From assembly GCF_913774235.1 (NCBI RefSeq), contig NZ_CAJYDW010000016.1, positions 310,001 through 374,000 on the forward strand: 64,000 nucleotides of DNA, read 5' to 3'. Position 1 is the first letter of the stretch. Every line of letters begins with the position of its first letter. Origin of the DNA: an uncultured Pseudomonas sp. (lineage in GTDB: Bacteria; Pseudomonadota; Gammaproteobacteria; Pseudomonadales; Pseudomonadaceae). The notes beneath the pieces are model-generated. The model was given only the letters and a program-made list of their open reading frames with translations, was not told where the DNA came from and did not search any database. Below, piece by piece: positions 48,626 through 58,683 of the stretch. The translations under genes and the position numbers were made by a program.

Positions 48626-48689
48626 ATCGCGGCCATGGGCCGCTCCTACAGTAATGCCTGAACCTGTAGGAGCGGCCCATGGCCGCGAT
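48626..48689. repeat. Perfect 26-bp inverted repeat (Pseudomonas REP/REPIN type)
   Basis: Bases 48626-48651 (starting ATCGCGGCCATGGGC) are the exact reverse complement of 48664-48689, with a 12-base loop. The core, GTAGGAGCGG...CCATGGCCGCGA, is the well-known extragenic palindrome of Pseudomonas. A degenerate half copy (GCGGCCATGG) lies at about 48577-48586. The 263-base gap between the LLM gene and nfsB holds nothing else. Confidence 0.85.
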
Positions 48690-48784
48690 GGCTTTACAAG
48701 AAGCCGAGGTCCGTAGCCGTGTCGTATGGAAAACCGCGGCAGCGTTTTCCACAGGCGAGCGGTTGGGCGGAAGGTGGATAAGGC

Positions 48785-49432
48785 TCAGAGAAAGGTGAAC
48801 ACCTGCTCGCGGCTCAGGCGGGACTTGGGCAGGGCGGCGTTGAAGTCGCTTTCGCCGCGATAGCCGAGGCCGACCACCACCAGGGCGGTGTAGCCCTGTT
48901 CGCGCAGACCCAGTTCCTTATCCAGGCTGTTGGCGTCGAAGCCTTCCATGGGGGTGGCGTCGATGCCCAGCGCGGCGGCGCCCAGCAGCAGGGTGCCCAG
49001 AGCCAGGTAGGTCTGCTTCTCCATCCAGTGCTGGACGTCCTTGCGCTCATGGCGATGCAGGTCGACGAAGTGACGACGGGTGCCGTCCTGGGCGGCGCGC
49101 GCCTCGGGCTTGGCGAAGCGGCCGTCCTGGGCTTCCTGTTCCAGTACCTGGGCCAGATGGTCCTCGGTCATTTCCAGGCGGGTGCAGAGCACGACGACGT
49201 GGGAGGCCGGCAAGACCTTGGGTTCGTTGTAGGGGCTCTGCATGCCACGGGCGACACGGGCCTTGGCCTCGGCGCCGGCCGCGACCACGAAGTGCCAGGG
49301 TTGGGAGTTGACCGAGGACGGCGCTTGACGCAAGAGCTCCAGCAATTCCTCGACCTGCTCGGCGGGAATGCTGCGGGAGCCGTCGAAGGCCTTGGTGGTG
49401 TAGCGGGTACGGGCGATCTGGGACAGCTGCAT
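48785..49432 (-). CDS. nfsB: Oxygen-insensitive NAD(P)H nitroreductase (NfsB family)
   Basis: This is a 215-aa FMN enzyme reducing nitroaromatics and quinones. It aligns with E. coli NfsB throughout: RYTTKAFDGSRSIPAEQVEELLELLRQAPSSVNSQPWHFVVA (FMN phosphate site), VVVLCTRLEMTEDHLAQVLEQEAQDGRFA, LLGAAALGIDATPMEGFDANSLDKELGLREQGYTALVVVGLG, and FNAALPKSRLS at the end. It is a single gene, convergent with the LLM gene. Physiological substrate unknown. Confidence 0.92.
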   Translation of the reverse strand: MQLSQIARTRYTTKAFDGSRSIPAEQVEELLELLRQAPSSVNSQPWHFVVAAGAEAKARVARGMQSPYNEPKVLPASHVVVLCTRLEMTEDHLAQVLEQEAQDGRFAKPEARAAQDGTRRHFVDLHRHERKDVQHWMEKQTYLALGTLLLGAAALGIDATPMEGFDANSLDKELGLREQGYTALVVVGLGYRGESDFNAALPKSRLSREQVFTFL

Positions 49433-49505
49433 GGGTCGATTCCTGATCGGGGGTGGGCGTCGCGCCCCAAGGGGCGCGGCGATAAGGTGAAGCCTGGCAG
49501 AGTAC

Positions 49506-50513
49506 TCAGAAGCCTTCCAGCACCAGCTTGCCGCGTGCCTGATGGCTTTCCAGCAGGGCGTGGGCGCGCCGGAGGTTGGCGGCGTCGATGCGACCGAGGT
49601 GTTCGCCCAGGGTGGTCTTGAGGGTGCCCTGGTCGACCAGCTGGGCGACCCGTTCGAGGATCTCGTGCTGGCGCACCTTGTCCGGGGTCTGGAACAGTGA
49701 GCGGGTGAACATCAGCTCCCAATGCAGCGACAGGGACTTGAGCTTCATCGGCACGGCATCGAGTTGTTCGGGATCGTCGATCACCGCCAGGCGACCCTGG
49801 GGCCGCAGCGCCTCGACGAGTTGAGCGTAGTGCTGGTCGGTGTGGGTGAGGCTGGCGACCAGCGTCACGCCGTCCAGGCCGAGGGCTTCCAGTTGCGGGC
49901 GCAGCGGCTGGTGGTGGTCGATGACGTGGTGGGCACCGAGTTCGCGTACCCAGTCCTGGGTTTCGGCGCGGGAAGCGGTGCCGATCACGGTCAGCTCGGT
50001 GAGCTGGCGGGCCAGCTGGACCAGCACGGAGCCGACGCCCCCCGCAGCACCCATCACCAGCAGTTGCTGACCGGCGCCTCCGCCTTCGGCGACGCCGAGG
50101 CGATCGAACAGCAGCTCCCAGGCGGTGACGGCGGTCAGCGGCAGGGCGGCGGCCTGGGCATGGTCGAGGCTCTTGGGCTTGTGCCCGGCCAGGTGCTCGT
50201 CCACCAGGTGCAGCTCGCTGTTGCAGCCAGGGCGGAACAGCTCGCCGGCATAGTAGACCTCGTCACCCACGGCGAAGCGGCTGACGGCGCTGCCCACTTC
50301 GCGGACCACGCCGGAAACGTCCCAGCCCAGCACCTTGGATTCGCGCTCCACCAGGCCCTGGCGCACCTTGGTGTCGACCGGGTTGACCGCGACGGCGCGG
50401 ACTTCCACCAGCAGGTCATGGGCACCGGGGGTGGGCGCGGGCAGCTCGACGTCCTGCAGGGCACGGGGATCGCTGGCGGGCAGGGTGATGTCACCGTGGA
50501 CGATGGCTTTCAT
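49506..50513 (-). CDS. Zinc-type alcohol dehydrogenase-like / quinone oxidoreductase
   Basis: This is a 335-aa medium-chain dehydrogenase/reductase. The catalytic fold has PTPGAHDLLVEVRAVAVNPVDTKVRQG, VLGWDVSGVVREVGSAVSRFAVGDEVYYAG, and the Rossmann motif VMGAAGGVGSVLVQLARQL. Zinc ligands of true alcohol dehydrogenases are not apparent, so a quinone/enone reductase role is likely. The ATG at 50513 has AAGGAG seven bases upstream. It is divergent from a LysR regulator 105 bases away, which probably controls it. Confidence 0.88.
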   Translation of the reverse strand: MKAIVHGDITLPASDPRALQDVELPAPTPGAHDLLVEVRAVAVNPVDTKVRQGLVERESKVLGWDVSGVVREVGSAVSRFAVGDEVYYAGELFRPGCNSELHLVDEHLAGHKPKSLDHAQAAALPLTAVTAWELLFDRLGVAEGGGAGQQLLVMGAAGGVGSVLVQLARQLTELTVIGTASRAETQDWVRELGAHHVIDHHQPLRPQLEALGLDGVTLVASLTHTDQHYAQLVEALRPQGRLAVIDDPEQLDAVPMKLKSLSLHWELMFTRSLFQTPDKVRQHEILERVAQLVDQGTLKTTLGEHLGRIDAANLRRAHALLESHQARGKLVLEGF

Positions 50514-50618
50514 GGTGGAGCTCCTTGAGCGCTGAGAAGAGATGAAGGCCATGGTCTTCTTCATCCTCGGCGGGAAAAAGCGGCAGAATTGGATAGCACC
50601 TTCACTGCTGGAGTGAAA

Positions 50619-51527
50619 ATGATCCGCTTCGACGATCTTGGCCTCTTCGTGCGCTCCGCAGCGCTGGGCAGCTTTTCTCGTGCGGCCCGCGAGGCAGACC
50701 TGTTGCCGGGTCAGGTGAGCGCGGCCATTGGCCGCTTGGAGCGCGAACTGGGCATCCGCCTGTTCGCCCGCTCGACCCGCAGCCTGCGACTCACCGCCGA
50801 GGGTGAGGCCTATCTGCCCTATGCCCGGGAGGTGTTGGAAACCCTGCGCGAGGGACGCGAGCGGCTGCAGAGCGAGAGTCCCGAGTTGCGTGGCGTGCTG
50901 CAGGTGGCCGCGCCGTCCGATCTGGGGCGCAATCTGCTGTTGCCCTGGCTGACCGAATTTCGCCAGCGACATCCGGGGCTGACGTTGCGGCTGTATGTGT
51001 CGGACCAGCAGGCGGACGTCTATCGCGAGCCGGTAGACATCGCCATCCGTTACGGGCGCAGCCAGGACGACAGCCTGGTGGCCCTGCCGCTGGTACCGGA
51101 CAATCGCCGCTTGCTGGCCGCGGCGCCGGCCTATCTGGCGCGCCACGGCACACCGCGCAGCCTGGACGAGTTGGCCGGGCATGCCTGCCTGCTCTATCAA
51201 CTGCACGGCCGGATCCATGACAAGTGGAGCTTCGTGCTGCCCGAGGGCGGCCTGCGCCAGGTGGGGGTGAGCGGACCGCTGCAGAGCGACGATGCGGAGG
51301 TAGTGCATCGCTGGGCGCTGGCCGGCGAAGGCATCCTCTACAAGTCCTGGCTGGAACTGCGCGAGGACTTCCAGGCCGGGCGGCTGGTGCGACTGCTGCC
51401 GGAGCTGTCCGGCGAGCCCCTGCCGCTGCAACTCTTCTGTCCCCATCGCCGGCAATTCTCGCCGGCGGTGCGGCAACTGCACGACTGGCTGGCCGTGCGT
51501 TTCGCCGCCTGCGGCGAGCCGGGCTGA
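50619..51527 (+). CDS. LysR-family transcriptional regulator
   Basis: This 302-aa LysR protein has an N-terminal helix-turn-helix (FDDLGLFVRSAALGSFSRAAREADLLPGQVSAAIGRLERELGIRLFARSTRSLRLT) and a substrate-binding-like effector domain (LRGVLQVAAPSDLGRNLLLPWLTEFRQRHPGLTLRLY, VDIAIRYG, PLQSDDAEVVHRWALAGEGI). The ATG at 50619 has GGAG five bases upstream; an earlier start at 50589 is less likely. It is divergent from the oxidoreductase, its probable target. Confidence 0.9.
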   Translation: MIRFDDLGLFVRSAALGSFSRAAREADLLPGQVSAAIGRLERELGIRLFARSTRSLRLTAEGEAYLPYAREVLETLREGRERLQSESPELRGVLQVAAPSDLGRNLLLPWLTEFRQRHPGLTLRLYVSDQQADVYREPVDIAIRYGRSQDDSLVALPLVPDNRRLLAAAPAYLARHGTPRSLDELAGHACLLYQLHGRIHDKWSFVLPEGGLRQVGVSGPLQSDDAEVVHRWALAGEGILYKSWLELREDFQAGRLVRLLPELSGEPLPLQLFCPHRRQFSPAVRQLHDWLAVRFAACGEPG

Positions 51528-51536
51528 AACGCAAAA

Positions 51537-51558
51537 GGGGCGCCATCGCTGGCGCCCC
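51537..51558. terminator. Bidirectional terminator between lysR and the esterase gene
   Basis: GGGGCGCCA (51537-51545), loop TCGC, and TGGCGCCCC (51550-51558) form a 9-bp GC-rich stem. For the minus strand the stem is followed by four T. It lies between the convergent stops at 51527 and 51579. Confidence 0.8.
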
Positions 51559-51578
51559 CCTGGGACTGGCGTCGAACC

Positions 51579-52604
51579 CTACTGTAGGTGCTGCTTGAGC
51601 AACTGGCCGGCCTGGGTCAGGGCGGCCTGGACCTCGGGTACCTTGGCCAGGGCGTTGAGCAGCCCGTAGTCATGGATCATGCCGTTGTAGCGTACCTGGA
51701 CCACGTCGACGCCCGCGGCGTTGAGCTTGCGCGCATAAGCCTCGCCTTCGTCACGCAGCACGTCGTTCTCGGCGGTTTGCACCAGCGCCGGCGGCAGGCC
51801 CTTGAGCTGCGCTTCGCTGGCGCGCAGCGGCGAGGCGTAGACGTTGGCGCGGTCGGCTTCGCTGGTGGTGTAGTTGTCCCAGAACCACTTCATCATGTTG
51901 CGGGTGAGGAAGCGGCCTTCGGCATAGGTCTGGTAGGAGCCATTGTCGAAGCTGGCATCGGTCACCGGCCAGAACAGCACCTGGTAGCTCAGCTTGGGCG
52001 TGCCCTTGTCCTTGGCCATCAGGCTGACCACCGCGGCCATGTTGCCGCCGACGCTGTTGCCGGCCACCGCCAGGCGACTGCCGTCGACCTCGATCTCCTT
52101 GCCATGCTCGGCGACCCATTGGGTCGCGGCATAGGCCTGGTTGATGGCCACCGGGAAGTGGGCTTCCGGACTCGGGGTGTAGTTGACGAACACCGCCGTG
52201 GCGCCGGAGGCCACCACCAGGTCCCGCACCAGGCGCTGGTGGGTGGGGAAGTCGCCCAGCACCCAGCCGCCGCCGTGGAAGAACATGAAGGCCGGAGTCG
52301 TGCCCTTGGCGTTCGCCGGGCGGACGATGGTCAGGTCCAGCGGCTTGCCATCCACCTGGATGGTCTTCTGGCTGGTCTTGACCCCGGACAGGTCGACCTT
52401 GACGCTGGCCTGGGCGCCGGTCAGGACGGCGCGAGCGTCTTTCGGCGCCAGGGTTTCCAGGGGTTTGCCACCGCTGGCGTTCAGGCCGTCGACGAAGGCC
52501 TGGGTAGTGCGCTCCAGGTGCGGATCGGGCTGGGGCGCGGCGAAGGCGCTGCCCATGGCCAGGGTGAGGGTGGAAAGACCGAGCAGACGAGCGAAGGTGC
52601 GCAT
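51579..52604 (-). CDS. Exported alpha/beta-hydrolase (HSL-type esterase/lipase)
   Basis: This 341-aa enzyme has a signal peptide (MRTFARLLGLSTLTLAMGSAFA) and the hormone-sensitive-lipase fold: oxyanion motif FFHGGGWVLGD, the nucleophile Ser in VAGNSVGGNMAA, an acid in TAENDVLRDEGEAYA and His in GMIHDYG. It is likely periplasmic. It is 62 bases downstream of ohr on the same strand and could be co-transcribed with it. The natural ester is unknown. Confidence 0.88.
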   Translation of the reverse strand: MRTFARLLGLSTLTLAMGSAFAAPQPDPHLERTTQAFVDGLNASGGKPLETLAPKDARAVLTGAQASVKVDLSGVKTSQKTIQVDGKPLDLTIVRPANAKGTTPAFMFFHGGGWVLGDFPTHQRLVRDLVVASGATAVFVNYTPSPEAHFPVAINQAYAATQWVAEHGKEIEVDGSRLAVAGNSVGGNMAAVVSLMAKDKGTPKLSYQVLFWPVTDASFDNGSYQTYAEGRFLTRNMMKWFWDNYTTSEADRANVYASPLRASEAQLKGLPPALVQTAENDVLRDEGEAYARKLNAAGVDVVQVRYNGMIHDYGLLNALAKVPEVQAALTQAGQLLKQHLQ

Positions 52605-52666
52605 GACGGATGACTCCTCGAAGCTGAAGAGCGGGCGCCTCGCATGGAGGCGCTCGGTAGGGGCGC

Positions 52667-53083
52667 TTAGGCCAGGGTCAGACGCACGTCCACGTTGCCG
52701 CGGGTGGCGTTGGAGTAGGGGCAGACCTGGTGGGCTTTCTCGATCAGGTCTTCGGCCACGGCGCGGTCGACACCCGGCAGGCTGATGGTCAGCTCGACGT
52801 CCAGGGCGAAGCCGGTGGGGATCGGGCCGATGCCGACCTGGGCGGTCACGCTGACATCCGCCGGCACGGCGATCTTTTCCTTGGCACCAACGAACTTCAG
52901 GGCGCCGATGAAGCAGGCCGAGTAGCCGGCGGCGAAGAGTTGCTCGGGGTTGGTCCCCGCACCACCGGCGCCCCCCAGTTCCTTGGGCGTGGACAGCTGG
53001 ACATCCAGGGCCTTGTCGCTGGCGATGGAACGGCCGTCACGGCCACCGGTGCTGGTTGCGGAAGCGGTATAGAGGATGTTCAT
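52667..53083 (-). CDS. ohr: Organic hydroperoxide resistance protein Ohr
   Basis: This 138-aa thiol peroxidase detoxifies organic hydroperoxides. It has the Ohr features: [15 protein letters not shown], the first reactive Cys in [15 protein letters not shown] and the second in [15 protein letters not shown], with Glu in NPEQLFAAG near the active site. It is a single-domain OsmC/Ohr fold. OhrR lies 144 bases upstream on the same strand; two identical palindromes in between are probable operators. Confidence 0.95.
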   Translation of the reverse strand: MNILYTASATSTGGRDGRSIASDKALDVQLSTPKELGGAGGAGTNPEQLFAAGYSACFIGALKFVGAKEKIAVPADVSVTAQVGIGPIPTGFALDVELTISLPGVDRAVAEDLIEKAHQVCPYSNATRGNVDVRLTLA

Positions 53084-53100
53084 GGCGTGCTCCTGGTTAA

Positions 53101-53112
53101 GTATCGCGATAA
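53101..53112. promoter_or_regulatory. Probable OhrR operator 1
   Basis: The palindrome TATCGCGATA (53102-53111) lies 19 bases upstream of the ohr ATG, within AGTATCGCGATAACT. An identical core occurs at 53163-53172. OhrR-type repressors bind AT-rich inverted repeats like this; oxidation of OhrR by hydroperoxide would release ohr. Confidence 0.75.
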
Positions 53113-53159
53113 CTGTCTGGTCGGGACTCGCCGAGAGAGAAGGCCCGGGTACGGATTTA

Positions 53160-53183
53160 AGTTATCGCGATATTCGTTATCGC
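53160..53183. promoter_or_regulatory. Probable OhrR operator 2
   Basis: The palindrome TATCGCGATA (53163-53172) is followed by an extra half site GTTATCGC (53176-53183). It is 61 bases from the identical core at 53102. It lies between ohrR and ohr and may control ohr, with possible feedback on the upstream ohrR message. Confidence 0.7.
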
Positions 53184-53226
53184 ACAAATATATTCCGAAG
53201 GAGGTGACCAACGGTCGTTCACGCTC

Positions 53227-53661
53227 TCAACGCTCCAGCTTGGCGCGCAGGGCGGTGAGATGTTCCCGCAGCTCGGTCATCTCCTGGTCGCCCAGGGCGC
53301 AGTAGCTGCCGATGGTGCCGTTGATGTCGCGGGCCCGTTCGCGCAGGGCGCGGCCCGCCGGGGTGAGTTCGATGGACAGGTTGCGCTCGTCGTCGACGTT
53401 GCGTTGGCGGGTCACGTAGCCCTCGGCTTCCAGGCGCTTGAGCACCGGGGTGAGGGCGCCGGAGTCCTGGTGCAGTCGGCGAGCCAGTTCCTTGAGCGGC
53501 AAGCGGTCGTTTTCCCACAGCACCAACATCATCAGGTACTGCGGATAGGTCAGGCCCACTTCTTCGAGCAGCGGCTTGTACACCTTGGTCATCGCCAGCG
53601 AGGTGGAGTAGAGGGCGAAGCACAGCTGCTGATCGAGTAGGAGGGGATCTTTGGTACTCAT
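53227..53661 (-). CDS. ohrR: MarR-family organic-hydroperoxide-sensing repressor OhrR
   Basis: This 144-aa MarR-type regulator has the OhrR N-terminus with the sensing Cys14 in LLLDQQLCFALYSTS, the winged helix (LPLKELARRLHQDSGALTPVLKRLEAEGYVTRQRNVDDERNLSIELT), and a further Cys in GSYCALGDQE, as in two-Cys OhrR proteins. It is upstream of ohr on the same strand. Confidence 0.93.
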   Translation of the reverse strand: MSTKDPLLLDQQLCFALYSTSLAMTKVYKPLLEEVGLTYPQYLMMLVLWENDRLPLKELARRLHQDSGALTPVLKRLEAEGYVTRQRNVDDERNLSIELTPAGRALRERARDINGTIGSYCALGDQEMTELREHLTALRAKLER

Positions 53662-53748
53662 GGTGGCCTCGCCCTGGCAAATGAGAAGTGATTCTACCCC
53701 GAGCCTTTGGGTAGCATGGCCCTTTCGCTATCAGACCCCAGGGTTTTA

Positions 53749-55269
<1,521 letters not shown>

Positions 55270-55340
55270 CGCCCCTTCAAGTTTCGTCAGGGCAGCCCGA
55301 TAACGTCCAGACCAAGTCATGCTCGGACGGGGAGGGCTTC

Positions 55341-56081
55341 GTGACAAGCAAACTCCTGAGATATCTGCTTTTCGGTCTGGTGCTGGTCTGCACGGGCGGC
55401 CGTGCGGCCGCCTTGCAGGTGGTGACCGAGGACTATCCGCCCTTCAGCCAAGTCCAGCCGGATGGCCGGGTGACCGGATTTTCGATCGAGCTGGTGCGGT
55501 CGCTGCTGGCCCGTGCCGGGCTGGTCACCGAGCCCCAGGTCATGCCCTGGGCCCGAGCCTTCGCCCAGGCCCAGAGCGGGCCCGACGTCCTGATCTTTTC
55601 CATGGCGCGTCTGCCCGAGCGAGAGGCGCTGTTCAATTGGGTGGCACCTCTTACCGAAACCAATCTCTGTCTGTTCAGCTGGCGAGGTCGCATTCGGCCC
55701 TTGGCCAGCCTGGAGGCGGCCCGTGGCCTGCAGATCGCCACGGTCAATGGTGATGCCGGTGAACGCATCCTGGTGGAGCAGGGCTTCGTCATCGGCCGCG
55801 ACTTGCAATCCAGCGCGCACTACAGCCTCAACCTGGAGAAGCTGCGAGCCGGGCGGGTCGATCTATGGATCGCCAATCGGGCCATGGTCAATCACATGGC
55901 CCGGCAGGCGGGCTACGATCCTCGGCGCGATCTGGTGCAGGTCTATTGTGCACCGCCCTATACTCTCTACCTGGCGGCCAGCCTGGGTACCTCTCCCGAG
56001 GTGCTGGCGCGGCTCCGGGCAGCCTTCGCGACCCTGCAGCAGGACGGCACGCTGGCCGAACTCCAGCGCCGCTGGCTATGA
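55341..56081 (+). CDS. Periplasmic solute-binding protein (SBP family 3), GTG start, first gene of SBP-DGC-SBP operon
   Basis: This 246-aa protein has a signal peptide (LLRYLLFGLVLVCTGGRAAA) and a family-3 binding fold (LQVVTEDYPPFSQVQPDGRVTGFSIELVRSLLARAG, MARLPEREALFNWV, LRAGRVDLWIANR). The GTG at 55341 has GGAGG five bases upstream. The stop overlaps the ATG of the diguanylate cyclase. No ABC permease or ATPase is adjacent, so it likely acts as a signalling binding protein, as NspS does for MbaA in Vibrio. The ligand is unknown; the related downstream SBP may share it. Confidence 0.85.
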   Translation: MTSKLLRYLLFGLVLVCTGGRAAALQVVTEDYPPFSQVQPDGRVTGFSIELVRSLLARAGLVTEPQVMPWARAFAQAQSGPDVLIFSMARLPEREALFNWVAPLTETNLCLFSWRGRIRPLASLEAARGLQIATVNGDAGERILVEQGFVIGRDLQSSAHYSLNLEKLRAGRVDLWIANRAMVNHMARQAGYDPRRDLVQVYCAPPYTLYLAASLGTSPEVLARLRAAFATLQQDGTLAELQRRWL

Positions 56082-57946
56082 GTGGCGTCCTGAGGCGCCG
56101 CTCGCTCGGTAACCGCCTGGCGCTGCTGATGGTGCTGTTCTGCCTGCTGTTCTCCGTGCTCACGGCGGGACTGCGCACCTGGAATATCTGGGAGCAGAAT
56201 CGCCTCAGCATGGATGCCGAGCTGCAATTGCTGGAGCAGGTGTATCAGTCGACCCTGGCCAAGGCCATCTGGGAGCTGGACAAGCCCGCGGTGCAGGCGC
56301 ATCTGGATGGCGCGCTGCGCATCCCCTCGGTCGGCCGCATCGAGCTGCGTCTCGCCGGTCATGGCGAGGAGCCGGAGGTCCAATCCCGTCAGCGGGCCGA
56401 CTGGGCGCCCTCTAGCCTGGCACCGAGCCGGTACTGCGAGCTGGTCTACAGCCCCTATCCCGGTGGTCGCGAGGTACTCGGCGAACTCCTCATCCAGGGC
56501 AGCGAACCCCTGCTCTGGCGCGAGTTGCGCGACAGCGTGGCCGGCACCCTGCTAACCCAGCTCGTGCTCGCCCTGCTGCTCGCCGGCCTGGTCAGCCTGG
56601 CGTTCAATCGGCTGGTGACCCTGCATGTCCGCCGGATCGCCCGCCACCTCTCGCGGCTGTCGGCCGCCACCCTCGCCGAACCCCTCCGCCTGCAGCGACC
56701 CGCCCGGCAGGACGAACTGGATCTACTGGTGAGCGGTATCAATGCGCTGCAGGGCAACCTGGCGGACCACCTCGCCCGGCAGCATCGGCAGGAAGAGGAA
56801 CTGGCCGCGCACCGTGATCGCCTGGCGGACCGGGTTCGCGAGCGTACGGCAGAGCTCGAGGCGCTGGCGACGGCGCAGCAAATCATCCTCGGGCTGTCCA
56901 ACCAACTGATCCATGCCCCTTACGAACGCTTCGATCAGCATTGCCAGCTCTGCCTGCGGGAGGTGGCGCAACGCCTGCGCGCGCGTCAGGCCTGCTGGTT
57001 CAAGCGCCATGCTCAGGATGCGCCCTATCGGCTGTACCAGAGCTGGTCCGCCGAGGCCGAGCCGGCCCAGGGCCTGATGACCCTGCCGACCGCTTGCGCT
57101 CAGGTGCTGGAGGCCCGGCTGGAACCCGAGGTGCCTTACACCTTCGCCACGCGCGAGGCGCTCGTGACCGCCTTCGGCGACGCCGCCGAGCCCCTGTTGG
57201 CCCTGGGTAACCAGGCCCTGGCGCTGGTCCACCTGCGGATCGCCGACGACGAATACGGCTTGCTGCTCTTCGGCTGTGCCCTGGGAGGCGAATGGCGCAC
57301 CGACGAGCGTGCCCTGATCAACATGACCACCCAGCTGCTGCTGCATGCGTCCCACCACCAGGCGCAATTGCGCGATGTGCTGGCCTCCCAGGCGGCGCTG
57401 CGCAGTGCCAATGCGCGGCTGGAAGAGCTGTCGCTCAGCGATCCCCTCACGGGCCTGGCCAACCGCCGCTGCTTCGATGAAGCCGAGCACCAGGAGTTTC
57501 GCCGCGCGCGCCGCTCCGGGCTGGCGCTCTCGCTGCTGCTCTGCGATATCGACTTCTTCAAGCGCTACAACGATACCTACGGACATGCCCAGGGCGACCT
57601 CTGCCTGCAGCGGGTGGCGGCCGCCATGCGGCAGGTCGTTACCCGCTCCGGTGATCTGGTGGCGCGAATCGGCGGCGAGGAATTCGCGGTCTTGCTGCCC
57701 GCGACCGATCTGGCGGGCGCCGGTGAGATGGCCGAGCGCCTGCGTCGAGCCGTGAGCGCGCTGGAGATCGTCCATGCCGGCTCGGAGATCGCCGACTATG
57801 TCACCCTGAGCATCGGCTACGCCTCGCTGAGCGCCGAGATGCCGGATTTCGCCGCCCTCATGGAGCAGGCCGACCGTGCGCTCTACCGCGCCAAGAGCCT
57901 GGGCCGCCAGCGCAGTTGTCAGTTGCAGGAGGAGCCACCGTTATGA
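56078..57946 (+). CDS. Membrane diguanylate cyclase with periplasmic sensor, HAMP and GAF-like domain
   Basis: This 622-aa protein has a first membrane helix (LALLMVLFCLLFSVLTAGL), a periplasmic domain of about 120 residues, a second helix (LLTQLVLALLLAGLVSLAF), a HAMP-like segment, a coiled coil (HRQEEELAAHRDRLADRVRERTAELEAL) and a GAF-like region (about 270-430). The GGDEF domain at the C-terminus carries GGEEF at 532-536 and an I-site RSGD at 523-526, five residues upstream, so it should make c-di-GMP with product inhibition. Its start overlaps the first SBP stop and its stop overlaps the second SBP start, implying coupled synthesis of all three. Confidence 0.88.
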   Translation: MSGVLRRRSLGNRLALLMVLFCLLFSVLTAGLRTWNIWEQNRLSMDAELQLLEQVYQSTLAKAIWELDKPAVQAHLDGALRIPSVGRIELRLAGHGEEPEVQSRQRADWAPSSLAPSRYCELVYSPYPGGREVLGELLIQGSEPLLWRELRDSVAGTLLTQLVLALLLAGLVSLAFNRLVTLHVRRIARHLSRLSAATLAEPLRLQRPARQDELDLLVSGINALQGNLADHLARQHRQEEELAAHRDRLADRVRERTAELEALATAQQIILGLSNQLIHAPYERFDQHCQLCLREVAQRLRARQACWFKRHAQDAPYRLYQSWSAEAEPAQGLMTLPTACAQVLEARLEPEVPYTFATREALVTAFGDAAEPLLALGNQALALVHLRIADDEYGLLLFGCALGGEWRTDERALINMTTQLLLHASHHQAQLRDVLASQAALRSANARLEELSLSDPLTGLANRRCFDEAEHQEFRRARRSGLALSLLLCDIDFFKRYNDTYGHAQGDLCLQRVAAAMRQVVTRSGDLVARIGGEEFAVLLPATDLAGAGEMAERLRRAVSALEIVHAGSEIADYVTLSIGYASLSAEMPDFAALMEQADRALYRAKSLGRQRSCQLQEEPPL

Positions 57947-58680
57947 AGCATCGTCTGCTGCTGTTGGCCATGCTGTCAGCCCTGCTGGGTCAGGGCGTGG
58001 AGGCCGCCACGGTCCGCGCCGTGACCGAAGAGACTTCCTTTACCTGGAGCGTCGACGGTCGGGTAGAGGGGCCGGCCGCCGCGGTGGTGGAGCGCACCCT
58101 GGCGCTGGCGGGCATCGCCGACTACCGCATGGAACTCTACCCCTGGGCCCGCGCCTATGACCTGGCATTGCACGAACCGGGAGTATTGATCTATCTCATC
58201 GCCCGTACCCCGGCCCGTGAGGCACAGTTCCAGTGGGTCGGGGAGGTCATGCGCCTGCGCTACTATTTCTATCGGCTGGCCAGTCGTGACGACGTGCGTA
58301 TCGAGCGGCTCGAGGATGCGCGTGCCTATCGTATCGGGGTGCTGCGCGATGACGTGCGCCACCAGTACCTGCAGACGCTCGGCTTCCAGCGCCTGGTGGT
58401 GTCGGGCCAGCAGAAGGACAACTTCAGCCGCCTGCTCAACGGCCAGGTGGACGCCTTGCTGCTGCCGGAGAAGGATGCCAGCCACTTCTGCCAGGACGCG
58501 GCCAGCACCTGCCCGGGATTGCGCCGTCTCGCCGTCCTGGAGGATCTCGATACCCCGCTGTACATGGCGTTCAGCCCGACCACGCCGGCGCCCTTGGTGG
58601 CGCGATTGCGCGAGGCGTTCGCGCAGCTCAAGGCCAGCGGCGAGCTCGCCCGGCTGCTGGAGCAGTCGGGCGAGCGCTAG
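57943..58680 (+). CDS. Periplasmic solute-binding-like protein, second SBP of the operon
   Basis: This 245-aa protein has a signal peptide (HRLLLLAMLSALLGQGVEAA) and a family-3 SBP fold (VRAVTEETSFTWSVDGRVEGPAAAVVERTLALAGI, LIARTPAREAQFQWVGEV, LLNGQVDALLLPEKDASHFC). Two cysteines in SHFCQDAASTC could form a disulfide. The ATG at 57943 overlaps the cyclase stop by four bases; GGAG lies upstream. It is similar in plan to the first SBP but diverged. It probably modulates the cyclase; the mechanism is inferred. Confidence 0.83.
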   Translation: MKHRLLLLAMLSALLGQGVEAATVRAVTEETSFTWSVDGRVEGPAAAVVERTLALAGIADYRMELYPWARAYDLALHEPGVLIYLIARTPAREAQFQWVGEVMRLRYYFYRLASRDDVRIERLEDARAYRIGVLRDDVRHQYLQTLGFQRLVVSGQQKDNFSRLLNGQVDALLLPEKDASHFCQDAASTCPGLRRLAVLEDLDTPLYMAFSPTTPAPLVARLREAFAQLKASGELARLLEQSGER

Positions 58681-58683
58681 CCC

